Below are positions 7,683-16,376 of a stretch of 40,035 bases of DNA, piece by piece. Both the position numbers and the translations under genes were made by a program. Within the stretch, counting starts at the first letter, position 1. Each line of letters opens with the position of its first letter. The DNA lies in NCBI GenBank assembly GCA_025352625.1, contig JANXSR010000312.1, forward strand, positions 1-40,035, written 5' to 3'. The notes under the pieces were generated by a model. That model saw only the letters and a program-made list of their open reading frames with translations, did not search any database and was not told the origin of the DNA. Origin of the DNA: Ferruginibacter sp. (GTDB taxonomy: Bacteria > Bacteroidota > Bacteroidia > Chitinophagales > Chitinophagaceae).

Positions 7683-9035
7683 TTAGGTATTGGTCAATTT
7701 TTTTTCCAGCTCTTCAAGTGATACGCCTTTTGTCTCCGGCATTTTAGTGAGTACCCATATCAGTTGCAACAACATCATCACCGCAAAAAATGCAAAAATC
7801 GGCCAGGGGTTATCTTTAAACACGCCATCCTTATCATCCAGAAAAAATGGTGTGATTAAAGTGATGATGGCAGCAAATACCCAGTGTACGCTGGCACCAA
7901 AAGACTGACCGGTCGCCCTGATTTTGTTAGGGAAAATTTCTGAAATAAATACCCAGATAACCGCCCCCTGCCCTATTGCATGTGCTGCTATAAACAACAG
8001 TAAAAAACTCATTAAAAGAACGGGGCTTGCATGCCATGCAAAACACATGGCTATGGTAGCCAGGCTTACGATGTACCCAAGCGAACCAATCAATAGCAAT
8101 TTTTTTCTGCCGAGTTTGTCTATTAAATAAAGACCTACGAAAGTGAAAATCAAATTGGTGCCACCAATGGCAATGGAATTTAAAAGAGAATCTTTTGCTC
8201 CTAAACCTATTTTAGATAATATTTCAGGGGCGTAATACAATATGAAATTGATGCCAGAGAACTGGTTAAAAAAAGCAATAAAAAATGCCAGCCAGATAAT
8301 AACACTGTGCCTGAAACTAAAAAAGTTTGCACTGTTTCCTGCCGGAGATTCATGCAGGTTACTTTTTATGATAGAAGCAATTTCGGCGTCCGCATCCTCC
8401 ACGCCTATCAGCAGTAAAGTTTCTTTTGCTTTTAACAGGTCATTCTTTTTGGTAACCAGCCATCGGGGGCTTTCAGGTACGCCCATTACCATAATGGTAT
8501 AAATGATAGAAGGAACCGCTAATACACCCAGCATCCAACGCCAATCGTTGGCGCCACCAACGCCCTGTAAAAAATAATTGGACAAAAAGGCTATCAATAT
8601 TCCAAACACAATATTGAACTGGTACAGGGCACCAAGCTTGCCTCTTGTGGCGGGCGTTGAAATCTCCGAAATATAAGTGGGCGCTACAACAGACGAAACA
8701 CCGATTCCTATACCACCGATAAACCGAAAAAATGAAAATGTATAAGGGTCTTGTGCCAGGGCAGAACCAAATGCAGAGATCGCAAACAGAATTCCTATCC
8801 AGAATAATACTTTTTTACGGCCATATTTTTCAATGGGAATACCGCCAAATATGGAGCCGAACAAAGTACCCCAAAGCGCCATCGACATAATAAAGAAACC
8901 ATGAAATAAAGGTGAAGTGTGCCATAGTTCTTTTATCGGAAGATTGGCCCCTGAAATAACAACGGTATCAAATCCAAAAATAAAGCCGGCAAGTGCCGCG
9001 ACGATGGACCATTGGAAAAGTTTACTTTTATTCAT
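7683..9035 (-). CDS. MFS sugar porter (sugar:H+ symporter family)
   Basis: A 450-residue inner-membrane transporter with 12 predicted helices. Sugar-porter signatures are all present: GFDTVVISGA in helix 1, the loop GGIPIEKYGRKK, PESPRWL after helix 6, the second loop LIDKLGRKK, and PETKGVSLEELE at the end. The nearest family logic is the MFS transporter of known Bacteroides fructan loci, which brings released fructose or sucrose into the cytoplasm; the exact sugar is inferred. It is the first gene of the leftward operon and starts 305 bp from the divergent regulator, so the operon promoter should lie in that gap. Confidence 0.9.
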   Translation of the reverse strand: MNKSKLFQWSIVAALAGFIFGFDTVVISGANLPIKELWHTSPLFHGFFIMSMALWGTLFGSIFGGIPIEKYGRKKVLFWIGILFAISAFGSALAQDPYTFSFFRFIGGIGIGVSSVVAPTYISEISTPATRGKLGALYQFNIVFGILIAFLSNYFLQGVGGANDWRWMLGVLAVPSIIYTIMVMGVPESPRWLVTKKNDLLKAKETLLLIGVEDADAEIASIIKSNLHESPAGNSANFFSFRHSVIIWLAFFIAFFNQFSGINFILYYAPEILSKIGLGAKDSLLNSIAIGGTNLIFTFVGLYLIDKLGRKKLLLIGSLGYIVSLATIAMCFAWHASPVLLMSFLLLFIAAHAIGQGAVIWVFISEIFPNKIRATGQSFGASVHWVFAAIITLITPFFLDDKDGVFKDNPWPIFAFFAVMMLLQLIWVLTKMPETKGVSLEELEKKLTNT

Positions 9036-9340
9036 GTAGCAAGTTCGTTTGTGAAATAAAAGTAGCCGCTTGCCGGGAACGTTTCAGTATGTTATTGTTT
9101 CAACTTATTATAAAATTGTATTTAGGTATAATTATTTTTTAAGTACCTAATATTCAAATAATTATAGAGTATTTTAACACTGACCATTGCATGGTTATGT
9201 TTAAAATTATAACAGCTTTTTATAAAATAATACCATAGTGGAGAATAATTTATTTAAATAAAATTGAAAAAGAAACAGGATTGAAATAATTGAAATAATT
9301 TTATAATAGACATTAAAGAAAAATAGTTCACCTTGCCTTC
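9036..9340. promoter_or_regulatory. Divergent regulatory region of the fructan locus
   Basis: An AT-rich gap between the transporter operon and its regulator. It holds two interlocked perfect inverted repeats: TTAGGTA (9122-9128) with TACCTAA (9144-9150), and ATAATTATTT (9128-9137) with AAATAATTAT (9156-9165). They lie 87-130 bp upstream of the transporter start, a plausible place for the AraC-type regulator to bind. A 9-bp tandem repeat TTGAAATAA x2 (9281-9298) and a near -7 box TAATTTTA (9296-9303) precede the regulator gene. I found no full-consensus promoter for the leftward operon. Confidence 0.4.
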
Positions 9341-12148
9341 ATGTTTGCTATGCCAGAAATTAAAAAATGTCATAATCGCATCGATTGGTTTAGAAGGGTA
9401 ACACTTTTTCTATCTGCTTTACTAGTTATAGTAGTCACGCTATCCTGTTCAAATAGTTCCCGGGAAAAAAAGTATACAATTGGATTTTCTCAATGCACCA
9501 TGGTTAATAAATTCAGGCAAACCATGCTAAAGGAAATGGAAAGAGAATTATCTTTTCATCCTGAAATAAATTTTGTTTTTAAAGATGCCAATGGTTTTAC
9601 GAACAAACAGGTTGAACAAATACAGGAATTGATAGACCAAAAGGTTGATCTGCTGATTGTTTCTCCAAACGAAGCCGCCCCCATAACTCCTATTGTTGAA
9701 AAAGCGTTTGCGATTGGTATTAAAGTAATTGTTGTGGATAGAAAAACAATATCGCAAAATTACACGGCATTTGTTGGTGCCAGTAATTATGAGGTAGGAG
9801 TAAACGCAGCAACTTTCACTAACGCTGCATTAAAAGGGACTGGAAATGTATTAGAAGTTTCTGACATCCCTGGCTCTTCCGCAGACATTGACAGGCATAA
9901 GGGTTTTACAGATTTTTTAAAAAAGTATCCCGGAATAAAATATGTGACGAAAGTATATGAAGCAGGTGATGAAAATCCGTCCGGCGAAAAGCTTGCGCAA
10001 TTTCTGCAATCTGATTCCAGCATTCAACTTATTTTCGCCCAAAATGACCGGCTTGCTTTTTCTGCTTCAAAAGTGTGTAAACAAAATGGGCTAGATAAAA
10101 GAATAAAAATTATCGGAGTTGACGGATTACCCGGTGAAAACGGGGGCATTAACCTGGTAGAAAAAAGAATTCTGGAAGCCACCATACTTTATCCTACCGG
10201 CGGTGAGGAGGCTATCCTTACGGCTGTAAACATTTCAGAAAACCATCCTTATAAAAAAGAAAATCGTTTAATGACCACCATTATTGATTCTTCTAACGTA
10301 AGAATTATGAAACTGCAAAATGAAAAAGTACTGGCCCAGCAGGAAGACATTGATAAAAGACAGAAAAAGATTGAAGAACAGATTACTATTACCAGAAACC
10401 AAACCACTATTATTCTTATCATTTCGATAACACTGGCACTAGCTCTGATCATGGGAGCAGTGCTGTTTTATTATTTAAAAGAAAATAAAAAAATAACTGC
10501 GAGGCTTGCGTTACAAAACGATGAAATACTAAGTCAGCGAAACCAACTAATAGAATTGGGAAAAAAAGCCAAAGTAGCCACAGATGCCAAATTCAATTTC
10601 TTTACCAATATTTCTCATGAGTTACGCACTCCCCTTACACTAATACTTGGTCCGCTTGAGGATGTATTGTCTTCACCCAAACTACAGTTTTCTGTAAAGG
10701 CACAATTGGAAATGGTGAAGAAAAACACCATGAGGCTATTGAGGCTGGTCAATCAACTGATGGATTTCAGGAAAATAGAAGAGGCCAAAATGAAATTAAG
10801 GGCAAGTGAAAATAATATCACTGAATTTGTAACAGATATCACAAATGCCTTTACCGAAACAGCCGCCAAAAAGAAGATCTCGTACAGGATAGATTCAAAA
10901 GACAACAATCTGAAAGTTTGGTTTGATGTAAATATGCTGGATAAAATATTGTTTAACCTTCTTTCCAATGCTTTTAAATATACCAACGACCGCGGCTCTG
11001 TTAATGTTTTTATAAGTAAAGATGAAAGCAATAAAAACGTACTTATAAAAATTGAAGATTCTGGTATCGGTATGGGGCCGGAAACTCTGGAACATGCCTT
11101 TGACCTTTTTTACCAGGGCAACGAAGGAACATATAAGGGAACAGGTATCGGGCTGGCACTGTCAAAAGAATTAATTACGTTGCACCACGGCAGCATAAAA
11201 ATAAAAAGCGAAAAATGGAAAGGCGCCATTTTTGAAATAAGTCTGCCCCTGGGAAAAGAACACCTGGAAGAAGCTGAACTGGAAAAAGAAGCAACTCCCT
11301 ACGAACTAAATTATGAAGATGCGAAAATTTATATTAATGAAGCCGATACATTAAAACTGGTACCTTCCGACGAAGCTGTAGTGGGAAAAGATCAATCTAT
11401 ATTGCTAATTGAAGACAATGCCGAAATAAGGATGTTTATCAAAACGCAGCTTGGTAAAAATTATGAAATCATAGAAGCTGAAAATGGTAATGTGGGTTTA
11501 AATCTTGCCTATGAAATAGTACCAGATTTGATTATTTCGGATATCCTGTTACCAGGAAAAGATGGTATGCTCATCACAGAAACATTAAAAAATGACATCC
11601 GCACTTCTCACATCCCCATTATAATATTAACCGCTAAGGGAAGTATGGAGCAACAAATTGAGGGGCTGAAAATAAATGCGGATGCTTACATTGTAAAGCC
11701 TTTCAATGTGCAATATCTGGAAGAAAATATCAGGAGCCTGTTAAAAAACAGGGAGGCCCTAAAAGGCCATTACACAAGCGAATTACCCGGTGATAACCAG
11801 CGAAATTCTGCTTCCAAAAAAATTGACCGTAAATTCGTAAGCGAATTTTCCGGTATCGTGGAAAGAAATATCGCCAATGAAAATTTTGGAGTGGATGACA
11901 TTTGTAAAGAGATCGGCGTTTCAAGGGTTCAGCTTTACAGAAAAGTCAAAGCCATACTGGGATATAATATCAACGAATACATTCTTGAAGTTCGGATGCA
12001 AAAAGCAAAATATTTATTGCTGAACGAAGACTTGTCTATTGCTGAAGTATCTTATAAAGTTGGATTTTCTTCACAAGCTTATTTTTCCACTGTTTTCAAA
12101 TCTAAATTTAGTGTAACTCCCAAGGCTTTTAAAGAAAACAAAATCTGA
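9341..12148 (+). CDS. Hybrid two-component system regulator with periplasmic sugar-binding sensor
   Basis: A single 935-residue protein combining sensor kinase and transcription factor. In order: N-terminal membrane anchor or signal (about 15-36, ending VTLSCSNSS), a periplasmic-binding-protein type 1 sensor domain (about 44-310; IGFSQCTMVNKFRQ, LIVSPNEAAPITPIV, IKIIGVDG), a transmembrane helix (about 356-377), HisKA with phospho-accepting H426 in SHELRTPLTLILG, HATPase with N and G boxes (NLLSNAFKYT, DSGIGM, GTGIGLALSKEL), a receiver with phospho-acceptor D734 in ISDILLPGKDG, and a C-terminal AraC-type double HTH. The Bacteroides thetaiotaomicron fructan regulator BT1754 has this same unusual sensor and binds fructose, so this protein most likely senses fructose and activates the divergent operon. 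ATG at 9350 is an alternative start. Confidence 0.93.
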   Translation: MFAMPEIKKCHNRIDWFRRVTLFLSALLVIVVTLSCSNSSREKKYTIGFSQCTMVNKFRQTMLKEMERELSFHPEINFVFKDANGFTNKQVEQIQELIDQKVDLLIVSPNEAAPITPIVEKAFAIGIKVIVVDRKTISQNYTAFVGASNYEVGVNAATFTNAALKGTGNVLEVSDIPGSSADIDRHKGFTDFLKKYPGIKYVTKVYEAGDENPSGEKLAQFLQSDSSIQLIFAQNDRLAFSASKVCKQNGLDKRIKIIGVDGLPGENGGINLVEKRILEATILYPTGGEEAILTAVNISENHPYKKENRLMTTIIDSSNVRIMKLQNEKVLAQQEDIDKRQKKIEEQITITRNQTTIILIISITLALALIMGAVLFYYLKENKKITARLALQNDEILSQRNQLIELGKKAKVATDAKFNFFTNISHELRTPLTLILGPLEDVLSSPKLQFSVKAQLEMVKKNTMRLLRLVNQLMDFRKIEEAKMKLRASENNITEFVTDITNAFTETAAKKKISYRIDSKDNNLKVWFDVNMLDKILFNLLSNAFKYTNDRGSVNVFISKDESNKNVLIKIEDSGIGMGPETLEHAFDLFYQGNEGTYKGTGIGLALSKELITLHHGSIKIKSEKWKGAIFEISLPLGKEHLEEAELEKEATPYELNYEDAKIYINEADTLKLVPSDEAVVGKDQSILLIEDNAEIRMFIKTQLGKNYEIIEAENGNVGLNLAYEIVPDLIISDILLPGKDGMLITETLKNDIRTSHIPIIILTAKGSMEQQIEGLKINADAYIVKPFNVQYLEENIRSLLKNREALKGHYTSELPGDNQRNSASKKIDRKFVSEFSGIVERNIANENFGVDDICKEIGVSRVQLYRKVKAILGYNINEYILEVRMQKAKYLLLNEDLSIAEVSYKVGFSSQAYFSTVFKSKFSVTPKAFKENKI

Positions 12149-12221
12149 TTAAGTAGCATCCCTTTAAAAATAAAAAATATCCTTTCATCCTTATTTTTTA
12201 TTCAGATTATTATCAAAATAC

Positions 12222-12254
12222 TTTTAAACACAAAATAACCCAAATCAATCTTTG
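12222..12254 (+). promoter_or_regulatory. Candidate promoter for the Crp/Fnr gene
   Basis: TTTT (12222-12225) and AATCTTTG (12247-12254, one mismatch to TAnnTTTG) are 21 bases apart and would start transcription about 30 nt before the ATG at 12291. The pirin gene downstream has a similar near-consensus box (CATCTTTG). Confidence 0.25.
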
Positions 12255-12290
12255 CCCTTTAAACAAAAATTGAATGTCTAAATTTGTTGA

Positions 12291-12881
12291 ATGAGTTTGC
12301 AGAAATTAATTGGCAGTTTACAAAAACATATTGCGCTTTCAGCACAGGAGCAGGAATTGCTGTCTGATTTTTTAGTGTTTAAAATAATTAAGAAAAGACA
12401 ATTCTTATTGCACGAAGGGCAGATAGCGAGGGAGGTAGCTTTTGTGGTGAGTGGCTGTTTACGTTCTTATTCAATTGATCAAAATGGCTTTGAGCATATT
12501 CTGCAATTTGCACCAACAGGCTGGTGGATCACGGACATGTATAGTTTTATCTCTCAACAACAAACCCACCTTACTATTGATGCACTAATGGATACAGAAG
12601 TGTATTTACTGAGCAGGGAAAATCAATTGATTTTATTTGACAAAATTCCAAAACTGGAACGATATTTTAGAATCGTTACAGAAAATTCTTTGGTGGGCAG
12701 CCGTCAGCGGTTGATAGATAATTTAAGTTTAACTGCCAGCCAGCGATACGGCATTTTTTGCAATACTTATCCTACCCTTATACATGATATTCCACAAAAA
12801 TTAATTGCTGCTTACATTGGTGTTACCCCGGAGTTTTTGAGTAAGCTTAAAAATGGTGGCGCTAAAACAAAAAAATCTTAA
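12291..12881 (+). CDS. Crp/Fnr-family transcriptional regulator
   Basis: A 196-residue cytoplasmic regulator. Residues about 15-115 form the cyclic-nucleotide-binding-like beta-roll (FLLHEGQIAREVAFVVSGCLRSYSIDQNG). The arginine and glutamate that bind cAMP in E. coli CRP are not evident, so the ligand is unknown. There is no cysteine cluster for an Fnr iron-sulfur centre. The C-terminal winged helix is short, with the recognition region IAAYIGVTPEFLSKLK, typical of the abundant Bacteroidota branch of the family. It sits 111 bp upstream of, and in the same direction as, pirin and nitroreductase genes, so it probably controls them in a redox or electrophile response; this is inferred from position. 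Confidence 0.85.
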   Translation: MSLQKLIGSLQKHIALSAQEQELLSDFLVFKIIKKRQFLLHEGQIAREVAFVVSGCLRSYSIDQNGFEHILQFAPTGWWITDMYSFISQQQTHLTIDALMDTEVYLLSRENQLILFDKIPKLERYFRIVTENSLVGSRQRLIDNLSLTASQRYGIFCNTYPTLIHDIPQKLIAAYIGVTPEFLSKLKNGGAKTKKS

Positions 12882-12913
12882 TCTACATTAAGCCCATTTC
12901 TTAACCTGGGTTA

Positions 12914-12945
12914 TTGTAAATGGCAAGTGCTTTAATGCATCTTTG
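12914..12945 (+). promoter_or_regulatory. Candidate promoter of the pirin-nitroreductase unit
   Basis: TTG (12914-12916) followed after 21 bases by CATCTTTG (12938-12945), one mismatch from the TAnnTTTG -7 element. The start site would fall near 12952, leaving a leader of about 40 nt before the pirin ATG at 12993. Confidence 0.35.
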
Positions 12946-12992
12946 CAGTATCAGTTTTTAATCAACTTATTTAAAAATAAAATACTACAATT

Positions 12993-13709
12993 ATGGCAAA
13001 GACAGTACTACATAAAGCCGATACCCGTGGTGATGCAAACCACGGATGGCTGCACAGCAAGCACACTTTTAGTTTTGCAAACTATTACAATCCCGAAAGG
13101 ATACACTTTGGAGCATTGAGGGTATTGAACGACGATATTGTAGCCGGAGGTAAAGGATTTGGCACACACCCACACGATAATATGGAAATCATCAGTATTC
13201 CGCTCGAAGGTGATTTGGAACACAAGGATAGTATGGGCAATGTGGCCGTAATTAAAAATGGCGAGATACAGGTAATGAGCGCCGGTACCGGCATACAACA
13301 CAGCGAGTATAACAAAAACAAAGAAGAAGCGGTTAAATTTTTGCAGATTTGGGTGTTCCCAAATAAAAAAAATGTGACGCCCCGCTACGATCAGATTCCC
13401 CTGCACCTGGAAGACAGGAAAAATAAATTGCAACAAATATTATCTCCCAATACGGAGGATGCTGGTGTGTGGATTCACCAAAATGCCTGGTTTCATTTAG
13501 CCAATTTTGATAAAGGCACAGCCACCGAATACAAGTTTAAAGCAAAAGGAAATGGCCTGTATGTATTTAACCTAAAAGGCGATCTAAAAATAGATGACCA
13601 GGTTATAAACACCCGTGACGGTCTTGGGATTTGGGATACCGACAGTGTACAAATTACTGCCGAAACAGACGCAGAGTTTCTATTAATGGAAGTGCCGATG
13701 GCACTGTAG
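12993..13709 (+). CDS. Pirin-family bicupin protein
   Basis: A 238-residue cytoplasmic two-cupin protein. The metal ligands of human pirin are all present in the N-terminal cupin: H59 and H61 in GTHPHDNMEI, and H103 and E105 in GTGIQHSEYN. The N-terminal signature HGWLHSKHTFSFANYYNPE is typical. Several bacterial and human pirins have quercetin 2,3-dioxygenase activity, and others act as redox-responsive partners; which applies here is not visible. It is the first gene of a unit with the nitroreductase (23 bp downstream) and the receiver-like protein, behind a Crp/Fnr regulator, a grouping that suggests defence against oxidants or reactive electrophiles. Confidence 0.92.
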   Translation: MAKTVLHKADTRGDANHGWLHSKHTFSFANYYNPERIHFGALRVLNDDIVAGGKGFGTHPHDNMEIISIPLEGDLEHKDSMGNVAVIKNGEIQVMSAGTGIQHSEYNKNKEEAVKFLQIWVFPNKKNVTPRYDQIPLHLEDRKNKLQQILSPNTEDAGVWIHQNAWFHLANFDKGTATEYKFKAKGNGLYVFNLKGDLKIDDQVINTRDGLGIWDTDSVQITAETDAEFLLMEVPMAL

Positions 13710-13732
13710 ATAAACAAACAAAATTAAAAAGA

Positions 13733-14308
13733 ATGAACACAATTAAAATAGCAAAAACAACATACCCGGTTTTAGATGTTATAAAAAACAGGTGGAGTGC
13801 AAGAGCTTTCTCTAATAAGACTATTACTGATGAAGAATTAAATACCTTGTTTGAAGCAGCGAGCTGGGCAGCAAGTGCCAACAACGAACAGTCATGGCAA
13901 TACATTTATGCAAAAAAAGGAACTGAGGCTTTTGATAACATCTGTAATTGTTTACTCCCTGGCAATCAACCTTGGGCTAAAAATGCGGCGGCACTTATTG
14001 TAGCTGTGGCGAGAAAAACATTTGAGGCAAACAATACCGTAAATGCTTATGCCGGACATGACCTTGGTATGGCAAATGCACACCTGTTGTTGCAGGCGAG
14101 GGCGATGAATATTTATTGTCACCCTATGGCTGGCTTCAATAAAATTAAGCTAACAGAAAATTTAAACCTGTCAGAAAACCAGGATGCATTCTGTGTAATT
14201 GCAACGGGGTTTTTAGCCGGTGCTGAAACACTGGAAGAGCCTTTTAAAACGAGAGAATTAACAGAACGTAAAAGAAAAAACATTGCTGAATTTACTTTTA
14301 AATTATGA
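13733..14308 (+). CDS. Nitroreductase-family FMN oxidoreductase
   Basis: A 191-residue FMN-dependent NAD(P)H oxidoreductase of the nitroreductase superfamily. The start at 13733 gives the family N-terminus, with the FMN phosphate-binding RWSARAFSN near residue 20 and ASWAASANNEQSWQYI near residues 42-57. The frame is open further upstream, but only across the end of the pirin gene. Late motifs (AHDLGMANAHLLLQARAMNIY-type helix, then a GFLAGAETLEEPFKTR tail) fit the branch that reduces quinones, enals or nitro compounds. It lies 23 bp after pirin, and its stop overlaps the next start by 4 bp (ATGA). The natural substrate is unknown. Confidence 0.9.
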   Translation: MNTIKIAKTTYPVLDVIKNRWSARAFSNKTITDEELNTLFEAASWAASANNEQSWQYIYAKKGTEAFDNICNCLLPGNQPWAKNAAALIVAVARKTFEANNTVNAYAGHDLGMANAHLLLQARAMNIYCHPMAGFNKIKLTENLNLSENQDAFCVIATGFLAGAETLEEPFKTRELTERKRKNIAEFTFKL

Positions 14309-14649
14309 ACAAAATACAAATACTGGTAATAGGCAGAGAGACCGACATTCTGCAAACAGTACTTCGGTTGATTAATAAAAACGACAACTGGAATGCCACT
14401 GGCACCGGCGAAGATGAAACAGCCATTGAATTTTTTCACCAGCATCCATACGATTTGGTTTTACTTGGTGGCGGCATAAAAGCTGACAGTGAAATAAAGC
14501 TTAGGAAAATTTTTACATTGCAAAATCCTGATATAAAAATAATTCAGCACTGGGGTGGTGGCAGCGGTTTACTCGAAAATGAAATAAGAGCGGCATTGGA
14601 GAATAATGAAGAAGGCAATTTTAATATTGTTGATAACCCATTTAAATAA
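14305..14649 (+). CDS. Degenerate receiver-like protein lacking phosphorylation residues
   Basis: A 114-residue protein whose pattern of strands and helices follows a CheY-like receiver: IQILVIG, a helix to residue 24, YDLVLLGGGI, then IKIIQHWGGGSGLL and a final helix. The acidic pair after strand 1 is replaced by G10-R11, the phospho-acceptor aspartate after strand 3 by glycine (GGG 55-57), and the usual Thr and Lys positions by a Gly-rich HWGGGSG (82-88). It therefore cannot work as a phosphorylated receiver; the glycine loops could bind a small ligand or another protein. Its start overlaps the nitroreductase stop (ATGA), so the two are translationally coupled. Function unknown. Confidence 0.7.
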   Translation: MNKIQILVIGRETDILQTVLRLINKNDNWNATGTGEDETAIEFFHQHPYDLVLLGGGIKADSEIKLRKIFTLQNPDIKIIQHWGGGSGLLENEIRAALENNEEGNFNIVDNPFK

Positions 14650-14711
14650 TGCTGTAAATATTACTTTGCAGCATTCAGCCCAAAACATTTTGACATAAGA
14701 AAAAGGCTGAA
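14648..14711. terminator. Tandem hairpins between convergent genes
   Basis: AATGCTGTAAA (14648-14658) pairs with TTTGCAGCATT (14665-14675) around a 6-base loop with one G-U pair, and TTCAGCC (14674-14680) pairs with GGCTGAA (14705-14711). They fill the 68-bp gap between the receiver-like gene and the convergent SulP gene. T-tracts are weak on both strands, so termination is likely but not certain. Confidence 0.5.
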
Positions 14712-14717
14712 AAATCA

Positions 14718-16268
14718 TCAATGTATTGCAGTAACATTTACTTTTTTAATTCCCTTAAGGTGTAGTTCGATGTGTCTTTCCTTAGCTTTGATATGGTACT
14801 CACTTACTATTTCTAAAATATCGTAATCAATAAAATTACATTCACTGCCATCGATGGTAAGTACACTGTACTCTGGTACTTCATCCAAGGTTTTACGCAA
14901 TTTTACTTTATTCAAAAAAGTTACATTGCTATTGAGTTTGATGTATTCTGTATCAATGCCACCATGTTGGGTCTTTGTAATTTTATATTCTGCTTTAAAA
15001 TTATTTTGAATTATAAAATATATCGAAATTAATAAACCGATGCTGACACCTATCAGCAAATCAGTAGCGAGTATCACAATAATGGTAAGCAGAAATGGAA
15101 TAAACTGTTTCCAGCCAAGACTAAACATATTGCGGAATAATGTTGGTTTTGTGAGGTTGTATCCTGTAACCAATAATATTGCGGCAAGCGAAGCATAAGG
15201 GATTTTGTTTAGCAAAAAAGGAACAAGTAATACAGCAAGCAACAAAAAAAGGCCATGTGTAAAAGCAGCAAGTTTTGTTCTTCCGCCAGCATCCACATTG
15301 GCCGCACCCCTTACTACCACTGCAGTTATTGGTATTGCCCCAAGCAATCCGCAGGTAATATTACCAATGCCTTGCGCCACAAGCTCCCTGTTTACGGGTG
15401 TTATACGGTTGCGCCTGTCTAATTTGTCAACCGCTTCAATACAAAGCAATGTTTCCAAAGTTGCCAATAGCCCAATTATTAATCCATCTTTCCATATTTC
15501 AGTGGTAGAAAACAATTTAGAAAACGCAGGAAAACTAATGCTTGCAAAAATGTTGGAAGGGATATTTACCAGTTGTGTTTGTTTTAAAGAAAATGCAGAA
15601 GCCGCATTTGTAAAAGCAATATTGGTGAGAATGCCAATAATAACCACCAACAACGGTGCAGGAATAACTTTCAGTTTTTTTGCAAATGGCTGCTGAAGTA
15701 ACATAAGAATGAGTAAAGAAACAGCCGTAATTAAAATAGCACCACGAGTAATATGATGATTGAAGTCGTGGATATTACCTAAGAAATGTGCCGAAGAAAA
15801 TAAATTTATAAAACCACTTGTCCAGAAATCTGGTTGATCGTATCCCAACGCCAACGGAATTTGTTTTGAAATAAGAATGATACCGATAGCTGCTAACATC
15901 CCTTTAATTACTGAAGAAGGAAAATAGTTGGCAATGGCTCCCAATTTTAGCAAGCCCAGTACCAACTGAAATAAACCTGCCACCATTACAGCCAACAAAA
16001 ATAATTTGTAGTCTCCAAGTGAAATAATGGAAGCCGCAACCAATGTGGTTAACCCAGCAGCAGGACCTGATACTGCTAATTGAGAGCCGCTGATTAATGC
16101 CACCACCAATCCTCCAATGATGCCCGATAAAAGGCCTGCATAAAGTGGTGCGCCGGAAGCCAATGCAATACCCAAACAAAGGGGGAGTGCTACAAGAAAA
16201 ACAGAAAGGCCTGCAGGTAGATCGTGTTTAAGCCAGATGATGCGGTAATACTTTAAAGTTCGTTTCAT
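14718..16268 (-). CDS. SulP (SLC26)-family anion transporter
   Basis: A 516-residue inner-membrane transporter of the SulP family, which moves sulfate, bicarbonate or related anions. The N-terminal family signature is clear (HDLPAGLSVFLVALPLCLG, then GSQLAVSGPAAGLTT at about 61-75), with 12-14 predicted helices to about residue 425. The C-terminus (about 430-516) is a short STAS-like domain with the strand VLTIDGSECNFIDYDIL. No carbonic anhydrase or sulfur-assimilation gene is next to it, so the substrate is open. It is transcribed leftwards, converging on the pirin unit and diverging from the GDPD cluster, with a perfect dyad about 110 bp upstream of the start. Confidence 0.9.
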   Translation of the reverse strand: MKRTLKYYRIIWLKHDLPAGLSVFLVALPLCLGIALASGAPLYAGLLSGIIGGLVVALISGSQLAVSGPAAGLTTLVAASIISLGDYKLFLLAVMVAGLFQLVLGLLKLGAIANYFPSSVIKGMLAAIGIILISKQIPLALGYDQPDFWTSGFINLFSSAHFLGNIHDFNHHITRGAILITAVSLLILMLLQQPFAKKLKVIPAPLLVVIIGILTNIAFTNAASAFSLKQTQLVNIPSNIFASISFPAFSKLFSTTEIWKDGLIIGLLATLETLLCIEAVDKLDRRNRITPVNRELVAQGIGNITCGLLGAIPITAVVVRGAANVDAGGRTKLAAFTHGLFLLLAVLLVPFLLNKIPYASLAAILLVTGYNLTKPTLFRNMFSLGWKQFIPFLLTIIVILATDLLIGVSIGLLISIYFIIQNNFKAEYKITKTQHGGIDTEYIKLNSNVTFLNKVKLRKTLDEVPEYSVLTIDGSECNFIDYDILEIVSEYHIKAKERHIELHLKGIKKVNVTAIH

Positions 16269-16376
16269 AGTAGAAGTATAAAACTATTTCTGCTAAAGGT
16301 ACCCCTTATAAAGGGCAGCTTAGTGAATAACGTTGCTGGTACAAACCGTATTGTATTTTTTTTGATGCCAATTTAT

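Noticed and set aside
9281..9298. Tandem TTGAAATAA repeat
   Set aside because: Only two units in an AT-rich stretch; not enough to call a repeat element, though noted in the regulatory region.
12279..12286. TAAATTTG, a perfect -7 box just before the Crp/Fnr ATG
   Set aside because: It would place the transcription start after the start codon at 12291. The near-consensus box at 12247-12254 is better positioned.
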